A stretch of DNA of 64,000 nt from Turnera subulata (lineage: Eukaryota > Streptophyta > Magnoliopsida > Malpighiales > Passifloraceae): NCBI GenBank assembly GCA_028386065.3, contig JAKUCV010007782.1:199154-263153 (forward strand). Reading direction: 5' to 3'. The notes under the pieces were generated by a model. That model did no database searches. It was not told where the DNA came from and was given only the letters and a program-made list of their open reading frames with translations. This document shows, in pieces, positions 14,038-26,328 of the stretch (its first letter is position 1; the number at the start of each line of letters is the position of its first letter). The translations under genes were made by a program, and so were the position numbers.

Positions 14038-17000
14038 ATGTCAAAGTTCGAGTACCCAAAGCTCTCCCGAACGGAGCTAATGACGATCCTCGCCGAGTCT
14101 CAGATCATGGCCGTTATCGACTCCGACCTAAAAAACCCCACCCGAGACTTCGTCGCCGATCTCTACACTCGCCTCCTAATCAACCTCGACCTCCTCCCCG
14201 AGTAACTAACTTCTCCTTAACATCTCCTTTTCCTGTTTCTGCTACTATTATCTGTTTTTTTTTCTTTTTCGATAAATTTTTTTGTTGTGTGTGCGTTTTT
14301 GTTTTTTGTTTTTTGTGTGTAGAGAAGACGAAGGACAGATGGAATTCGGGGCGCTGGAGAAGCTGGAGAACCCGGAGCACCACATGGTATCGACTCGGGT
14401 GGTGAATCTGTACGTGAGGGTAAAGCAGGTGCTGATTGTGTTGGCCTGTCCCTGGAAATTTAGCATGAGAGATATTCTTCGACCACAAGGAGACCGCACC
14501 GAGTTATTCCTCAGTGTTCTTCTCAATTTCCTCCTCCACAGGTATCCCCGATCCGGTGCCGTTTTTGCTTTCTTAACCGTTTTTTGAGCCCCGGTTTCTG
14601 TTTATGAGTTGTTGATCTGTTGCATTTTTCGGTTTGTCAGGGACACGAAAATGAATTTCCTGAGGCCGATCTGGGAGGAACTCACTCAACTGGAGGAGAA
14701 GCGGTGCGAGTTGGAGGCGAAGATTTCGCAGGTAAAGAGAATTGGGAGTGGTTATTGTGATTTGTTAGTTTTTTTTTTTTTAAAAAGAATCTGAATTTGT
14801 TGTTTGTTTGTGCGTTTTGGCTAGTTGAATGAGGAGATAGCTGATCTGAAAGTGGCGAGAGAAAGTGAGTTACCGGTTGTTGAGGAGTTGGATGCGAAGG
14901 TTAAAGAACTGAGGCAGAAAATTGCGGGGCTCAACAGCCACCAGGTGTCGCTGAAAGCTTCCTACAAGAAACTGAAGGACAAGGCGGCAGCAATGGATGT
15001 GGAGGTAATGATGTTTGAATTTGGGATTTGGCATGAGTGGAGTGTGACAAAATCGTTTTGGGATTTGGCGTTAAGTGGGTTTGATGGTTTCTTTTTTTTT
15101 TTTTTTTATGTGTATAAATATGAGGGCAGGCAACTGGTGGTTCAGTGTGAGATTGAAGCTGTGCGGATGATGCATCTTTTTCTTTTTCTTTTTCTTTTTC
15201 TTTTTGGCAGAATCAGAATGCTGAGTTTGATCTGATACGAAGTGCCCAAGAGAATGCTAATTTACGCTCAAAAATTGTTCAGTCACCAGAGAAATTGCAG
15301 GTATTCTACTTGTCTAATTGATAATTAAATGGGTAAGTGATACACGAACGGAGTACATAGGGGAACTTGGTTCAGCCAAACATGAATTAATTGCTACAGA
15401 GTACTTTGGAGCCAGTTAAAACCGTGGACATAATAACAGTGATATATCCTATGATGCTTCGTGACGTGGGAGCCAATGTTTTTGTTTGACTTTCCTTGTC
15501 ACAGTTGATTGTTCAAGTCTCAAGTCCCCTGTGATTGATTTTTTTGAAATGGGTTTTTGAGAAAAGGTGTGGTTCTGTTGTTGTTTCTCAATGACTTTTG
15601 CTGCCTATGGTTCATGGTTTTTCCTTTCTGTTTTATTGTTGATAGGAAGATAGAATGTGTTATGCGCCAGTTTTATCATAGTTACGAAGTTGGCTAATTG
15701 CTTTATGTGCCCTTTACTTACTTGTTAATGTAGAGGGCTTTGGAGGAGAAGAAATCAGTTCGAGAAGAGGCAAAGAATGCCGAAAGGTCAGCAATGCAAA
15801 CCTTTCAAGAGAGAACATCTGTTCTTGACCTTTACACAAAGGTACAATTTGCATTTTGCACTAGCCCATGGAGTTCAAACTTTGATCATTTAATTGAAAG
15901 GTTTCTGCGAATGGAACCTAGCCTTCTTGCATATATGTTTATAAATGTTAGCATAGGAAAGGTTTTGTGGTTTCTTTGGTATTTTGTGAGAAATTTGAAG
16001 GTTTATGCTAATGCTTGATGTCGTCCTGGGAGCAATGACTCTATAAAATTTAAGATTTTTCTTCATTCAAGGTCCAGATATCGTTGATCTCTCTTTCAAA
16101 TTCCAAATAAAAGTATACTGTCTCTATTTTTAACTAATGAAGTTTCATGGTCAATGGGAGCAGTGGTTTTGGTATGGAGAAATAATGTGTATTCAAAATT
16201 AGATGCTTACTGAAGGCAAATGTTCCTTAAGATTTTGAAAGGGTTGAAGATATAGAATTTTCAGGGACCCAAATTCAGTTTAATGGATAGCTAGTTGATG
16301 GAATCTTTCTTTGCTGTATCTCAGGTTCACAAGAAACTGTCAAAGCATTATGCTCAGATGCAGGCCATTCAGGAACAGGTGAGCTGGTTTTTCCTGTGCT
16401 GTGGTTGACCGAATTTGCGTATGGATTCTTTGTGATCACTGCTAGGAAAAGTTGATCCACAACAAAATTAGATGGCGGCAACAAAACCTATTGGCTAACC
16501 CCATCTACTTTTCGTCATGGTATGCTCAAGTGAAGCTTCCATGAGGGAAGTCAGAATCTTGTTAATGGTCAAACAAAATCATAATTTTTGGAGATTGCTT
16601 TTGCTCCTTTTCTGCTTAAATATGTTCTTGAACGCTTTTCCAAGATCAATAAATTGGCGTGGTAAACCGTAAATTCCTTTTATCATCTTTTGCAGGTCGA
16701 TTCTGCAAAATCCATTGAAAGAGAACTGAAGTCCCTAAAAACTAAGCAACGTGAAGATGTAGTGGTGGATAGGTCACTTGATGCTAAACTGGTTGAATTG
16801 CAAGGGAAAGGTAGATTTGCTGGTATCTTTTTCATTTTCTTGTTCAATTTACGTGACCCTTCTTTGGAACTCATGACCATCTTTCCCTCCTCCCCAGCCC
16901 AAAGTTTGAACAACTTAAGAAAGGTGTTAGAGAAGGAAAGTGATCTGGAATGTGAAGCTGCTGCTAAGGAATATAATAGCGTTGCATCTGAGATGGAATC

Positions 17001-17446
17001 TAGGAGGCGTGATCTGGAAACGAGACAACGAAGGGTTGATGCTGTGCTAGCAGAGGTGACCTTTCTCTTTCCTGTATTGTATACTCAAGCAATCATGCGA
17101 GTTTTCTTTATCATTATTGCAGCTAACTTTCTAATCTTGAACGAGTAGGTAGATGCGATACATTCTGAGACTAACTCTGTGAAAGAATCTGCATCTGCCA
17201 AAGTGCAGGAGTTAGTCCATCGATGTGAAATTGTTGTGAAAGAGGTAATGCTACAATGGATCACCTGCAAATGTGTGCACATAAACAAATTCAAGTTTTG
17301 TACCTACCAAATCTATCATCTAACATAAGAATCAATTTTTATGGTTTGTTTTGCTGCAGTTTCGACAGTACAAGGATTCCGTGGCTATTCTTCTGCAGAA
17401 GTTTGAGGAGGAAAAACATCTTTTGCAAGGCGTAACTGTGCGTTGA
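14038..17446 (+). CDS. NUF2: Kinetochore protein NUF2 (NDC80 complex)
   Basis: Subunit of the NDC80 complex that couples kinetochores to microtubules in mitosis and meiosis. Eleven exons: 14038-14201, 14323-14541, 14641-14731, 14825-15004, 15211-15300, 15734-15841, 16325-16378, 16696-16810, 16898-17055, 17149-17244 and 17360-17446. They sum to 454 codons, so 453 residues, the usual plant size. The N-terminus (FEYPKLSRTELMTILAESQI, then LLPEEDEGQ and VKQVLIVLACPWKFSMRDIL) is the calponin-homology-like head. From about residue 150 the protein is almost entirely coiled coil (LTQLEEKRCELEAKIS, VVEELDAKVKELRQKIAGL). It ends LLQKFEEEKHLLQGVTVR. All introns are GT-AG and in phase; no break was seen. 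A CT-rich microsatellite (TTTTTC repeats near 15176-15206) forms the acceptor tract of exon 5. Confidence 0.92.
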
Positions 17447-18483
17447 GGCTTAGAGACGACCTACTGGGGCTGTCATCGTTTACATAATTATTCCTAATTT
17501 GGCTGTTAATGATGCTCTCACACTCTTTTTTTGTTAGCACCTGTATATAAATATATGCGTGTCTTTTGTATGTAACTAGGCAACCAAGGCAGGCCACTTG
17601 CGCTCGACTAAACTGATCTGAACTTTGAAGCTTATTGTGGCACAGTTCATTTAATATTGACTGTTTGACATATTGTAAACCCAATATCTTTTTTTCCTTC
17701 TATTCTATTATTCTGTTTCTACTTTCTGTGCTTATCAACATGCCCCCCTTTTGATGGGAAACCGCCAAACCTTCATCCATGGAGTTCTTGCATCGTAAGG
17801 TACTTATTTGCCTCATGCAGGCAGTCATGGATGCTCGAGAAGAGCAAAAAGAGAAATTGATAAAATCATATGCATAGTGCATCCGAACTTTCGCATTTTC
17901 ACCCTTGGTTTTTGGTTTCCAATGCTGCTATATCGTTCCTTCTTGTCACTAGAGTGAAAATCCAAATTTCAGCATTCCCATTTACCGCAGCAACTTTAGA
18001 AAATCATACAGTTGAGTTTGGACCTTGACGATGGAGGGCGGCGTCCTTTTTTAGTTTTTTTTCAGAGCTTGAAATTAATAGGATGCTGCTTAGGCGTGCA
18101 AGTTTTACGCCGTTCACCGAATGTGAGCATCGCCGTTCGCTGCATTTACTCCTTTTTTTCTTACTTCCTTTTTTGATGAGCTTTAGCAAGTTATAAGACC
18201 GGTGCGGTTGTAAATTTCGTACTCTTTGTGGCAAGCAAGATAGGAAGAGCTGTAATACTTGGACCAAATGGTAGGTGAGTTGGAGTTTGAAGTTTTGACT
18301 TGTCCATTATGATTGGTTGCCTGGTGGTAGTAGGTAAGAACCGTAAGAAATGAACATGGTACCTCTTTTTTTCTCCCCATTATTCTACACATGGTAGTGG
18401 TTAACACCCACAGGCCACAACTAATAAGAGCCCCAAAGAAGTAAAGATTAGAAAAGGAGGGAAAAAAAGAGAGGGAGAGAACG
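17447..18483. other. NUF2 3' flank and MAPR gene promoter
   Basis: AT-rich spacer between two co-oriented genes, ending in a purine-rich leader (18445-18483) directly before the next ATG. No recognisable gene or repeat. Confidence 0.5.
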
Positions 18484-19163
18484 ATGGGTCTGTACTCGAC
18501 GGCAATGGAAACCATCGAAGCATACACGGGTCTATCTCCGGCGGCGTTTTTCACTATTGCTGCACTTATGTTTGTTACTTACAGGATTGTGTGCAGTATG
18601 TTTGTTGACCCAGAAGAATTCAATGACAAGAAACCCATAGATGCTAACATCTCCTCCACCCAACCGATACCAATCCCGGCTCCAATTCAAGAACCAGTCC
18701 AGTTAGGTGATATGACCGAGGAGGAACTGAGAGCTTATAATGGTTCTGATCCTAGTAAGCCTCTCCTCATGGCCATCAAAGGCCAGATCTATGATGTCTC
18801 TCCCTCTAGGTAATATCTCTTTTTCTCTCTGATCCGATTAACATATCCCTATTGTGTCTAGTTCATCTGGGTTGCTGATTTTTTTCTTGTCTGAAAATCT
18901 TGTGCAGGATGTTTTATGGACCAGGAGGTCCATATGCGTTGTTTGCTGGGAGGGAAGCCAGTAGAGCTTTGGCCCTTATGTCTTTTGATCCACGAGACCT
19001 TACAGCGGATCTTGAAGGTCTAAGCGAGTCTGAGCTTGAAGTTTTACAGGACTGGGAATATAAGTTCATGGAAAAGTATGTCAAGGTTGGTCAGATTGTG
19101 ACGGAGAAAATAGCGGTCCTGCAAACGGATGATGGAGAGGCAAATGTAAAGAAAGAGGAATGA
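18484..19163 (+). CDS. Membrane steroid-binding / MAPR family protein (cytochrome b5-like fold)
   Basis: Membrane-associated progesterone-receptor-like protein. Plant relatives (MSBP/MAPR) bind steroids or heme and act at the ER or plasma membrane. Two exons, 18484-18809 and 18908-19163, give 193 residues. An N-terminal hydrophobic segment lies at about residues 19-38 (AAFFTIAALMFVTYRIVCSM), then a Pro/Ile-rich linker. The b5-like domain starts near residue 75 (DMTEEELRAYNGSDPSKPLL, AIKGQIYDVSPSR, FYGPGGPYALFAGREASRAL) and ends with LQDWEYKFMEKYVKVGQIV. The intron splits the Arg codon after SPS, with GT-AG borders. The short acidic C-terminus (DDGEANVKKEE) lacks the long acidic tail of MSBP1, so the size is closer to MAPR3-type members. 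Exact paralogue uncertain. Confidence 0.88.
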
Positions 19164-19998
19164 GAATTGAGACCAAATTTAGAGGGATGTCAAAGCATTT
19201 TTTCCCCTTTGGAAGGTGAAGTCTGCTGGAGTAGATGTTGGTACATATGCAACTTGTTTGGTAAAGGTGTGTATTTTGCAGATAGGAACGCCTTGAAATG
19301 CGAATTCAGTTGCATCTTACTCTGCTGTTCGTTTGATAGACATTGTTCCAAAGATTTCAATCTAACAAGTGCCTATACATAAATGGTGAATCCCCCCTTT
19401 CGCTGTATGCATCTGATAGTCTTTCTTTGCCTGCGTCAGCTGTTACCCCGCTGTTGTTTATAAGGAGTTCTAGTGAATACATAAGACTCATTATTTACAG
19501 CTAATTACATTCACGATAAATTTTGGAAGTGCGGTTACGAAAGAAACAAGAAAAAAGTACTTAGATCGTATCATCGTCTGCTATTTTCGACCCAAATCTT
19601 CTTTGTCCTCCAAGTCCGTATAAACCAAAATATGCGGCAAACAGAGTTTATTCGAGCGGTGTTTTACTCGGCCTATAATAAGCGAATGTCAAACAAGACG
19701 TAATTTCAGAAGTGACTTATACAATTCCCGAACTGATCATGTCGATTCAAAATATTATTATTATCTAAGACGATTCTGTAAGGTGTACATGACGACCAAA
19801 TTCTTAGGGTGTACAGAAACTACAAAAAGAATGGGCAAATTGCGGTAAATCTATTTGTGTAAAGAGAAAAGAAAGTAAATCGGATTCAACGACCAAATAA
19901 TCTCCAAAAATGAAATGTACTAATCAAATTTCTCCATACAGGACACACAGCAATCCAAGTATGCCATGACAATTCATTCCTCCGATGTGAATTGTGAC
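19164..19998. other. Convergent 3' flanks (MAPR and delta-COP genes)
   Basis: The 3' UTRs of two convergent genes. No coding or repeat structure was recognised. Confidence 0.55.
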
Positions 19999-22900
19999 TC
20001 AGACTACTTGGTAATGCTCTGTGATCAATTGTGTCCTCTGTGAAAATTTAGGAGGAGATCCTCCGTTCAGAGGTAAGATGTTGGCAACCTGCAAAAAAAA
20101 TATAAAACTCGAAGAGTTGAAGTAAATGAGACAAAGTATAAATAAACAAATTAGATTAGAAAATGCTACACCAAAAATTCCAATCAAATGAGCATCTCAA
20201 TATTTCCTACACCCGTGATGTGTCATTTAGTTGCATTTACCAGATGACCATTCTCTAGACGCCTTTTCTATTTGCCACATCCCACAAAAAAGGCTGACGA
20301 TTACCTTCTCCACAGTTGCATCAGGTAAACCAATGACTAACGCGTTGGCTAGCCAACTCCAACCCCAATTTGCTTGGGTATTTACCCCTAGTTAAGTACC
20401 TTTTGACAAAGCAAAACTTTTCACAGAAGCATGGCTCAATAAAATTCCAATATTTTAGATGAAAAGTATACCTTCAGCTCACTGTATGTACTGGTAGCCC
20501 CAAACCGGACAGAAATGGGGAAGAACGCTGATGAATCTGCTGGAGGCACAACGAACTCCATTGATCCACTGCCAAGAAAATTAATTAAATAATATATTGT
20601 CGGAAATGCTTAAGCCAAGAATGCATAAAGCATGAAACACTAAATAACTTTTAAAAGTGATAAACCCTCCGTTTGCTGACCTGCGATTTGAGTTATCGAT
20701 TAGAAGAATTGACCACTCCAGTACAGAATTTCTGGAGTCGTACCTGCAAGTTGGAAACATGGATAGATTGAAAGCCAAATGTAGCAGAGTCTAAGACAAC
20801 AAAAGATATAGCAAAGAACGACAAGGAAAAAGTGGTATCAACAAAATGCCATAAAAATTACTTTCTCTATCATTATTTTCAGAATTTCAATAGGTTTGTA
20901 AGCATCCAGCAGCCATCCTCTCATTTCTTTACAATATAGCTGAACAGTTCTACTGTAACTATTTACTAAAACTTAAAAATTAAATAGCTAATGGTACAAA
21001 AGACGACCTCTCTTTCAGTAAAAACTTTGCACTCATGTGTTTTCAGATTACTTTTAGTGGAAGAAGAAGAATAAGAGAGAAAAATTAAATTGCAAGCCCA
21101 GTGAAAAGAAACATACACTCAGGCTACATGCACTATAATAAACCACGCATACAACAACAAAGAGAAAATAGAATCTTGCCTCCATTCTCCATCTATCTGT
21201 CTAACACTGGGTGCCTCTCTAAGAGCTGGAAGAGGTACTACAATCAGAACATTTCGCAGATCAAACATGGATGAAGCCTCATATTCGATGCTGACATAAG
21301 TTTCATTTCCAGAAACGGAGGGCCAGCAGTTGACTGCAGCATTTAAAAATTTAAAAGATCATCAGGATGAGGATACAACAGAAACGGTAAATCATAATAT
21401 TAGTTGCCCAAAATCTGTACACACTTGACAGTGGCACCATTGACTCATCAGAAGTTTGCATTCTCCATTTCAAAAGACCAACACCGGCTGCATCTCCAGT
21501 ATGACCAGTGGGAAATGGTCTATTAGGGTCCTTCAAGCCCAAAATATTTTGGTTGGCAAATAACTCTTTGTTCATGTTAGGATGAGTCTTGAAAAGGACA
21601 CTTGGATTTCCGCCGGTTTCAATCTACAAATAAAGCAACTACATATCACACAACATGAACCACAAAATCTGTCATTGTTTTGTTATCAGTTCTTGAAAGT
21701 CCATTCCAATTTCACACAATTTTTGGCATATACAAAATTCTGTACAAATTAAATTCAGGAGGCAATATATTTTGCCATTCCATTCGAGCTAATATCATGC
21801 CTTGATCTATCCACAGTAAATAGAAAAGAGAAAGACTCTCAACTTTCCAGTGATGATTTCTCTATAAGTAAAGAAACATAACTTTGAAGAACATATGAGA
21901 TATGAAGACTTCCATTAAATCTTGACTGCTGAGAAACCAACTCTCAAAATTGTAGTAAGTTAGCCAACATTCTAATGAAAATGTAAAAAGGAAAGAAGCA
22001 CCGAGGGTATTGGCTCAGGTATCAAGTGAAGATGAGTAATCAATTAAACAAATGAAAATAATGGAAGGTTTTCACACACTTATTGATAGCCATGAAATGG
22101 AATCTGTAACTTTTTGCGAAAAAATTTCAAGGTCGTGGCAAACTGAGGAGCATGGAAGTACCTGAACTTGTATCAGCCCATCTTCCTGGTTAAGTATTTG
22201 AAGAGATAATTGTCCTTGGACATCAAAGTTACTCATTCCACCATCCCGTTTAAGAGTTACATTGAGTTTCTCTTCAACTGTCAAAGTGATTGGGTCAGTT
22301 GCTGGCACAGCAACTGATTTAGCATGGCCTGCCTTTGGTTGCACATCTTCAAGAATCACCTCACCCTCTGCTTTCAAGGATTCCAAAAACTGGTTTGTCC
22401 TTTGCGTTTTGCCAAGCTGCATGCCAAGACCCTTGGGAGGAGCAGTGGCAGAGGAAGGTTGACGACCTGCACCACAAATTAAAATAGCAAAGGATTTGAC
22501 TTAATCCACTTGAGCAAGAGCCCAAAAACTTCTGCCACTGAGGTTCACAAGACAACGTAACGACTGGTAGCACTTTGATACTGACTTGTACTGACTACTA
22601 TTTTAAATATAACACAAATAAAAAAAGAAACCATAATATGCCAAAAGCGTCGGAAACTATACCAATTGTGCCATTCAAAACTTAATAAATTAGTAATGGT
22701 TTGCATAGTTTTCCAGATAAAAGAGGGCAACCTTTAGGCTTGGTGGAAAAGGAGTCCATATCAGTGGTCCCCCCAAACCCAGAAGCGCTTCCAAAGCCAC
22801 TTCCATTGCTAGAAATGCTCATATCACTAAAGCTGCTTTCAATTCTTCCAGAACCCATTGACTGTAAGGACATAAATCCTCCTCTATCACCTCTACTCTT

Positions 22901-24129
22901 TTCAATCTACAAAAAAGAGAGGGGAACATAAAAAGGGCTTCAGCATAGGAAATGAATTCTCCTCGCCTACTCTCCTCCTCAAACAAACTTAGAAGAATTA
23001 CCTTGCTCTTATCAATCTCGCTGGCTTTACGCTTCATAATGTCCTTTGTTTCATTGATCTTGCTCTGAAGTACTAGCTTATGCAATTTCTCTTCATGACT
23101 CTCCATCTCACAGTACTGCTTAATTTGTGCCACAGTAATATTTTCCTTGTGCCCAAGGGAAATAACCTCATCAAAAGCAAAAAGCAACTCAAAAGCTGTC
23201 CTCTCGATACCATCTTCATCGAGAGAGTAAGCATATTCGGGTATCTAGAAACAAATTAAGGAATCCATATTCTTCTCTTCCCCACTAAAGAATAAATACC
23301 AGAAGACTGGAAACTCAAGCATCAAGCCCAGAATCCTTTACGAATAGCAAGGCATGGAGAAAGCAGAAAAAAGTTGAGGGAGATAAAAGCATGAGCAGGT
23401 ACAAGAAGCAAAATAAAAAAAGAACAATAACGTGAAACTGATACTACTGCCAAGCATCCACATGCAAGGACAAATCAACTTAAGAAGGTGATAGGTAACT
23501 AAAAAAATAATTAAAAGAAGGATACAACCTTGGAGAGCAGTCTCAAAGTCTCCAAATCCTCTAGGATGTTGCTCTGTTTGTTCGTCAGGAGCAGCAAGAA
23601 TAAAGACTCTAGAGGATGGTAAACATACCGCACATTCTCAGTCTCAATATATGTGTGTTGCTTTCCCGTACCAACCAACTTGGGAAATGCCGCGAGAAGA
23701 CCTTCAATCCTTATACGAGATATGTCAACAAAGTGCCTCGAAACAAGCACTGCATTATAACACAAACAATCAGAAAAATTAGCTGAAAGATGATTTACAT
23801 GAGTAATCTTTACAAATCAGCTCAGCAAATCAAACAAACTATTGAAGATATCATATGATTATTTTGAAAAAGGCACCTAAACCACAAAAAAGTAGGCATT
23901 CATTGGTGAGTATCAAATCTGAAACCGCGATGGTAAATACAAAATCTAAACAGAAAAAAAAAAGGCCAATATAAAGGATTCAGCCAACAGCTCACCTTTC
24001 CCGGTCTTGCTTACTATAGAAACGGCAAGCACAACCTGCACATGAATCACCGACAAAACGCAAATAAAAAAATATAAACATAAAACATAACCAGAAGAAC
24101 AATAAACGACCAACAGCAACGCTTACCAT
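19999..24129 (-). CDS. Coatomer subunit delta (delta-COP)
   Basis: COPI coat subunit for Golgi-to-ER retrograde transport. Eleven minus-strand exons: 24129-24127 (the ATG alone), 24035-23996, 23749-23529, 23244-23002, 22906-22732, 22466-22162, 21623-21425, 21333-21180, 20743-20681, 20568-20472 and 20088-19999. They sum to 530 codons, so 529 residues, the usual plant length. The N-terminal longin domain starts [20 protein letters not shown] and includes [20 protein letters not shown] and [21 protein letters not shown] Gly/Ser-rich linker follows. The C-terminal mu-homology domain contains [40 protein letters not shown] sequence, [20 protein letters not shown] and a final TEHYQVV. The intron between 21180 and 20743 has a GC donor (AG|GCAAGA); the others are GT-AG. 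A start-codon-only exon is unusual, but the alignment requires it. Confidence 0.93.
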
Positions 24130-25059
24130 CGCGATGGATTATAGAAGCGACAAAATGCAGCCGATACACCACACAAAGTTGAAATCACCACCTGGAACAT
24201 GAAAACCACGTCAAGTAACGATCAAAGTGTAGAAAAAAACAGTGGCATCGCTCAATTACGATTACATTCTGGTTAACTCCTATCGAAAAATGTTTTAGAA
24301 GCGAAACAAAGAGATCTACACGGTTGAATAACCGCGCATTTTGGATCTATGTAGCCAGCAAAAAAAAACGAAGCCTAAATCCGGTAACGGTTACCGAATC
24401 CTTTTGGTAGCTGAAAGAAACGAAAGCGAAATTGAAAATCCACAGCGACTCCAATCTCAGATCCGATCACGATCAGTTCAGTGAGGTATTCTGGAGATTT
24501 AGCATTTGAAGAGAAACAATGCAATGATAACGGAATGGGAGAGATCAAACGGTGGAGATCTAGCGAGGAAGTTACCTGGATCTGCTGGATTGTGACTTCG
24601 CTTGGAAGCAAGAATGATCAGCCAGTCTACTCTGTTGAAGAGAAATGGGAGAGACGCAGGGAGCGAAATCAAACGTAACGGTTTTTACGAGCTCTCCAGT
24701 CTCCCTCGGTCAGTTTATAAAATATAAGTTGATGTCGGTATTGGGCCTTCTTTTGCTGACTGGGTTTCTGTCATTGGCCCAGTGGGTCGATAATTGGGCT
24801 AATTACTGAAACCTTTTCGGCTTTCCTACCATGTTTGATTGATGATTTATTTAAATTAAATTCAACTGCCTGAAATTCTAATTACCGGATCCGCGCGATA
24901 CGGGCGATGCCTTAATTACTTCTGATAATTACTAGAAGTGACATCATCACCTCTTGATACATACTCTAAATCATCCATATTTTTAAATGCCTAAACTATT
25001 CCTATATCAAATTATATTTAATTACAAAAAAAACTAGGCATTAAGATTGGAACAATAAA
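24130..25059. other. 5' flank of delta-COP gene
   Basis: 5' UTR and promoter DNA of the delta-COP gene (minus strand), running to the left target-site duplication of the copia element. No other gene was recognised. Confidence 0.55.
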
Positions 25060-25064
25060 TGTCT

Positions 25065-25280
25065 TGTTATAAAACGTGTTATGAATGTCATTATCCTACC
25101 TAACAATACAGTACCCTCACCTCATTAGTTTTGCCTATTTATTGTACCATTTCTCTGGCTTGTGATGATGATGAATGAAAAAATGGACGATCTCTTGCTC
25201 ATCTTCCTCTTCTCTTTCTCCTGCCTTCCCTTTCTGTTTTCTTCATAAAACATAGCTCATTAATTACACAATTTATAACA
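25065..25280 (+). repeat. Copia element 5' LTR
   Basis: 216-bp repeat with TG...CA ends, preceded by TSD TGTCT. It differs from the 3' LTR at five sites, four of them transitions. Directly after it is CGTTATCAGCACGA, the position of the primer-binding site. Confidence 0.9.
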
Positions 25281-26293
25281 CGTTATCAGCACGAAGTTCT
25301 CTACCCGAGCAAACACCGTGCTTAGCCGATTTCCATGCAGAGCAGAGGATGAATAAAAATGAAGAAAAGCGAGGAAGGGATAAACAGTTGACCACCCCTA
25401 CGGTTACTGTTCACTCCGAAGCCTTCCGCGCCGCCGTGCACGACATCACCCTCCCCGGCGCCTTCCCCGTGCCGTCGCCGTCTCGCCGCCCCTTCAACGT
25501 CCTCTTCCGCTTCCTGACGCGCCGCCAGGAGGGGAAGACCCGCCGGCGACGCCCGTCAACCCGCATGGCTCGACGGGCCTACCTCACGCGACGAGCCGCC
25601 ACCCCCACTGCCCACCGTGACGTCGCCGTTCTGCTCCAGCCCGCGTCGTTGTCTCGCCCGTCGCCTCCACCTCTTCAGGCGTGCCCATGCTGCCGCCGTT
25701 TCTTCTCTTCCTCCCGCGAATGGCGACCCGACTGGGTCGGATCTATTTGTGCCGCCCCTCGCTGCAGCCGCTGCCGGCCACGTCTCCACCTCCCCGCCTT
25801 CTCGCGCCATGCCGCACCTCCTCTCCGTGTCGCTTGCTCGCCTCGCCGCCCCCCACAAGCCGCCGTTCGTCCGGGTTAGAGGGGAGTACCCGCTTGAGTG
25901 ACCGGGCCATGGTCACGGATCGGGTCGACCTACACGAATGGGTTGGGCCTGCTCCTGTGCGTGGGCCTGGGCTCCTAGGCCTTGGTCTGGGCTCATGCTG
26001 GGTTAGGGCTGGGCTTGGACTTGGCCCAGTCCGAAATTAAAAAAAAAACTGGAAAAATATATACTGAAAATTTTTTTTGGGAAAAATGAAATTAAAAGAA
26101 TATATATATATATATATATATACCGGAATAGTAACCGGATACTAGTATAATATATTATATATATTATTGCTGAAAGATTTATCGAGTAAGCATATTTTAC
26201 GTTTTTTTTTTATTTAAATTCCGATTGGGCTATTAAAAGGCCCATAGCATTTAATTTTCTTGCTTTTAATTTTATGTTTGGGCTCGTACAAGG
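25281..26293 (+). mobile_element. Copia internal region, GC-rich 5' leader
   Basis: Leader of the copia element. 25400-25900 is strongly GC-rich, with Pro/Arg/Ser-rich open frames in several phases and no recognisable domain; I treat these frames as composition artefacts. 25900-26040 has repeated GGGCTTGG/GGGCCT words and ends GGCCCAGTCCGAAATTAAA, a string also found in the neighbouring solo LTR near 27556-27576. A TA dinucleotide run lies at 26101-26122. The tail at 26220-26293 belongs to a GGGCT...AGGCCCAT repeat that is interrupted by the solo LTR. Confidence 0.6.
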
Positions 26294-26305
26294 TGTAACA
26301 GCCCG

Positions 26306-26328
26306 GGTAAAAATTTTGGATTTTTACC
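26306..26328 (+). other. Terminal hairpin of the gypsy-type LTR
   Basis: A perfect 9-bp stem, GGTAAAAAT / ATTTTTACC, with loop TTTGG, 12 bases into the LTR. It is identical at 63605-63627 in the second LTR although downstream sequence has diverged. Confidence 0.6.

Noticed and set aside
17700..18267. Short minus-strand ORFs between NUF2 and the MAPR gene
   Set aside because: No family resemblance, no splice context, overlap with UTR and promoter of known genes.
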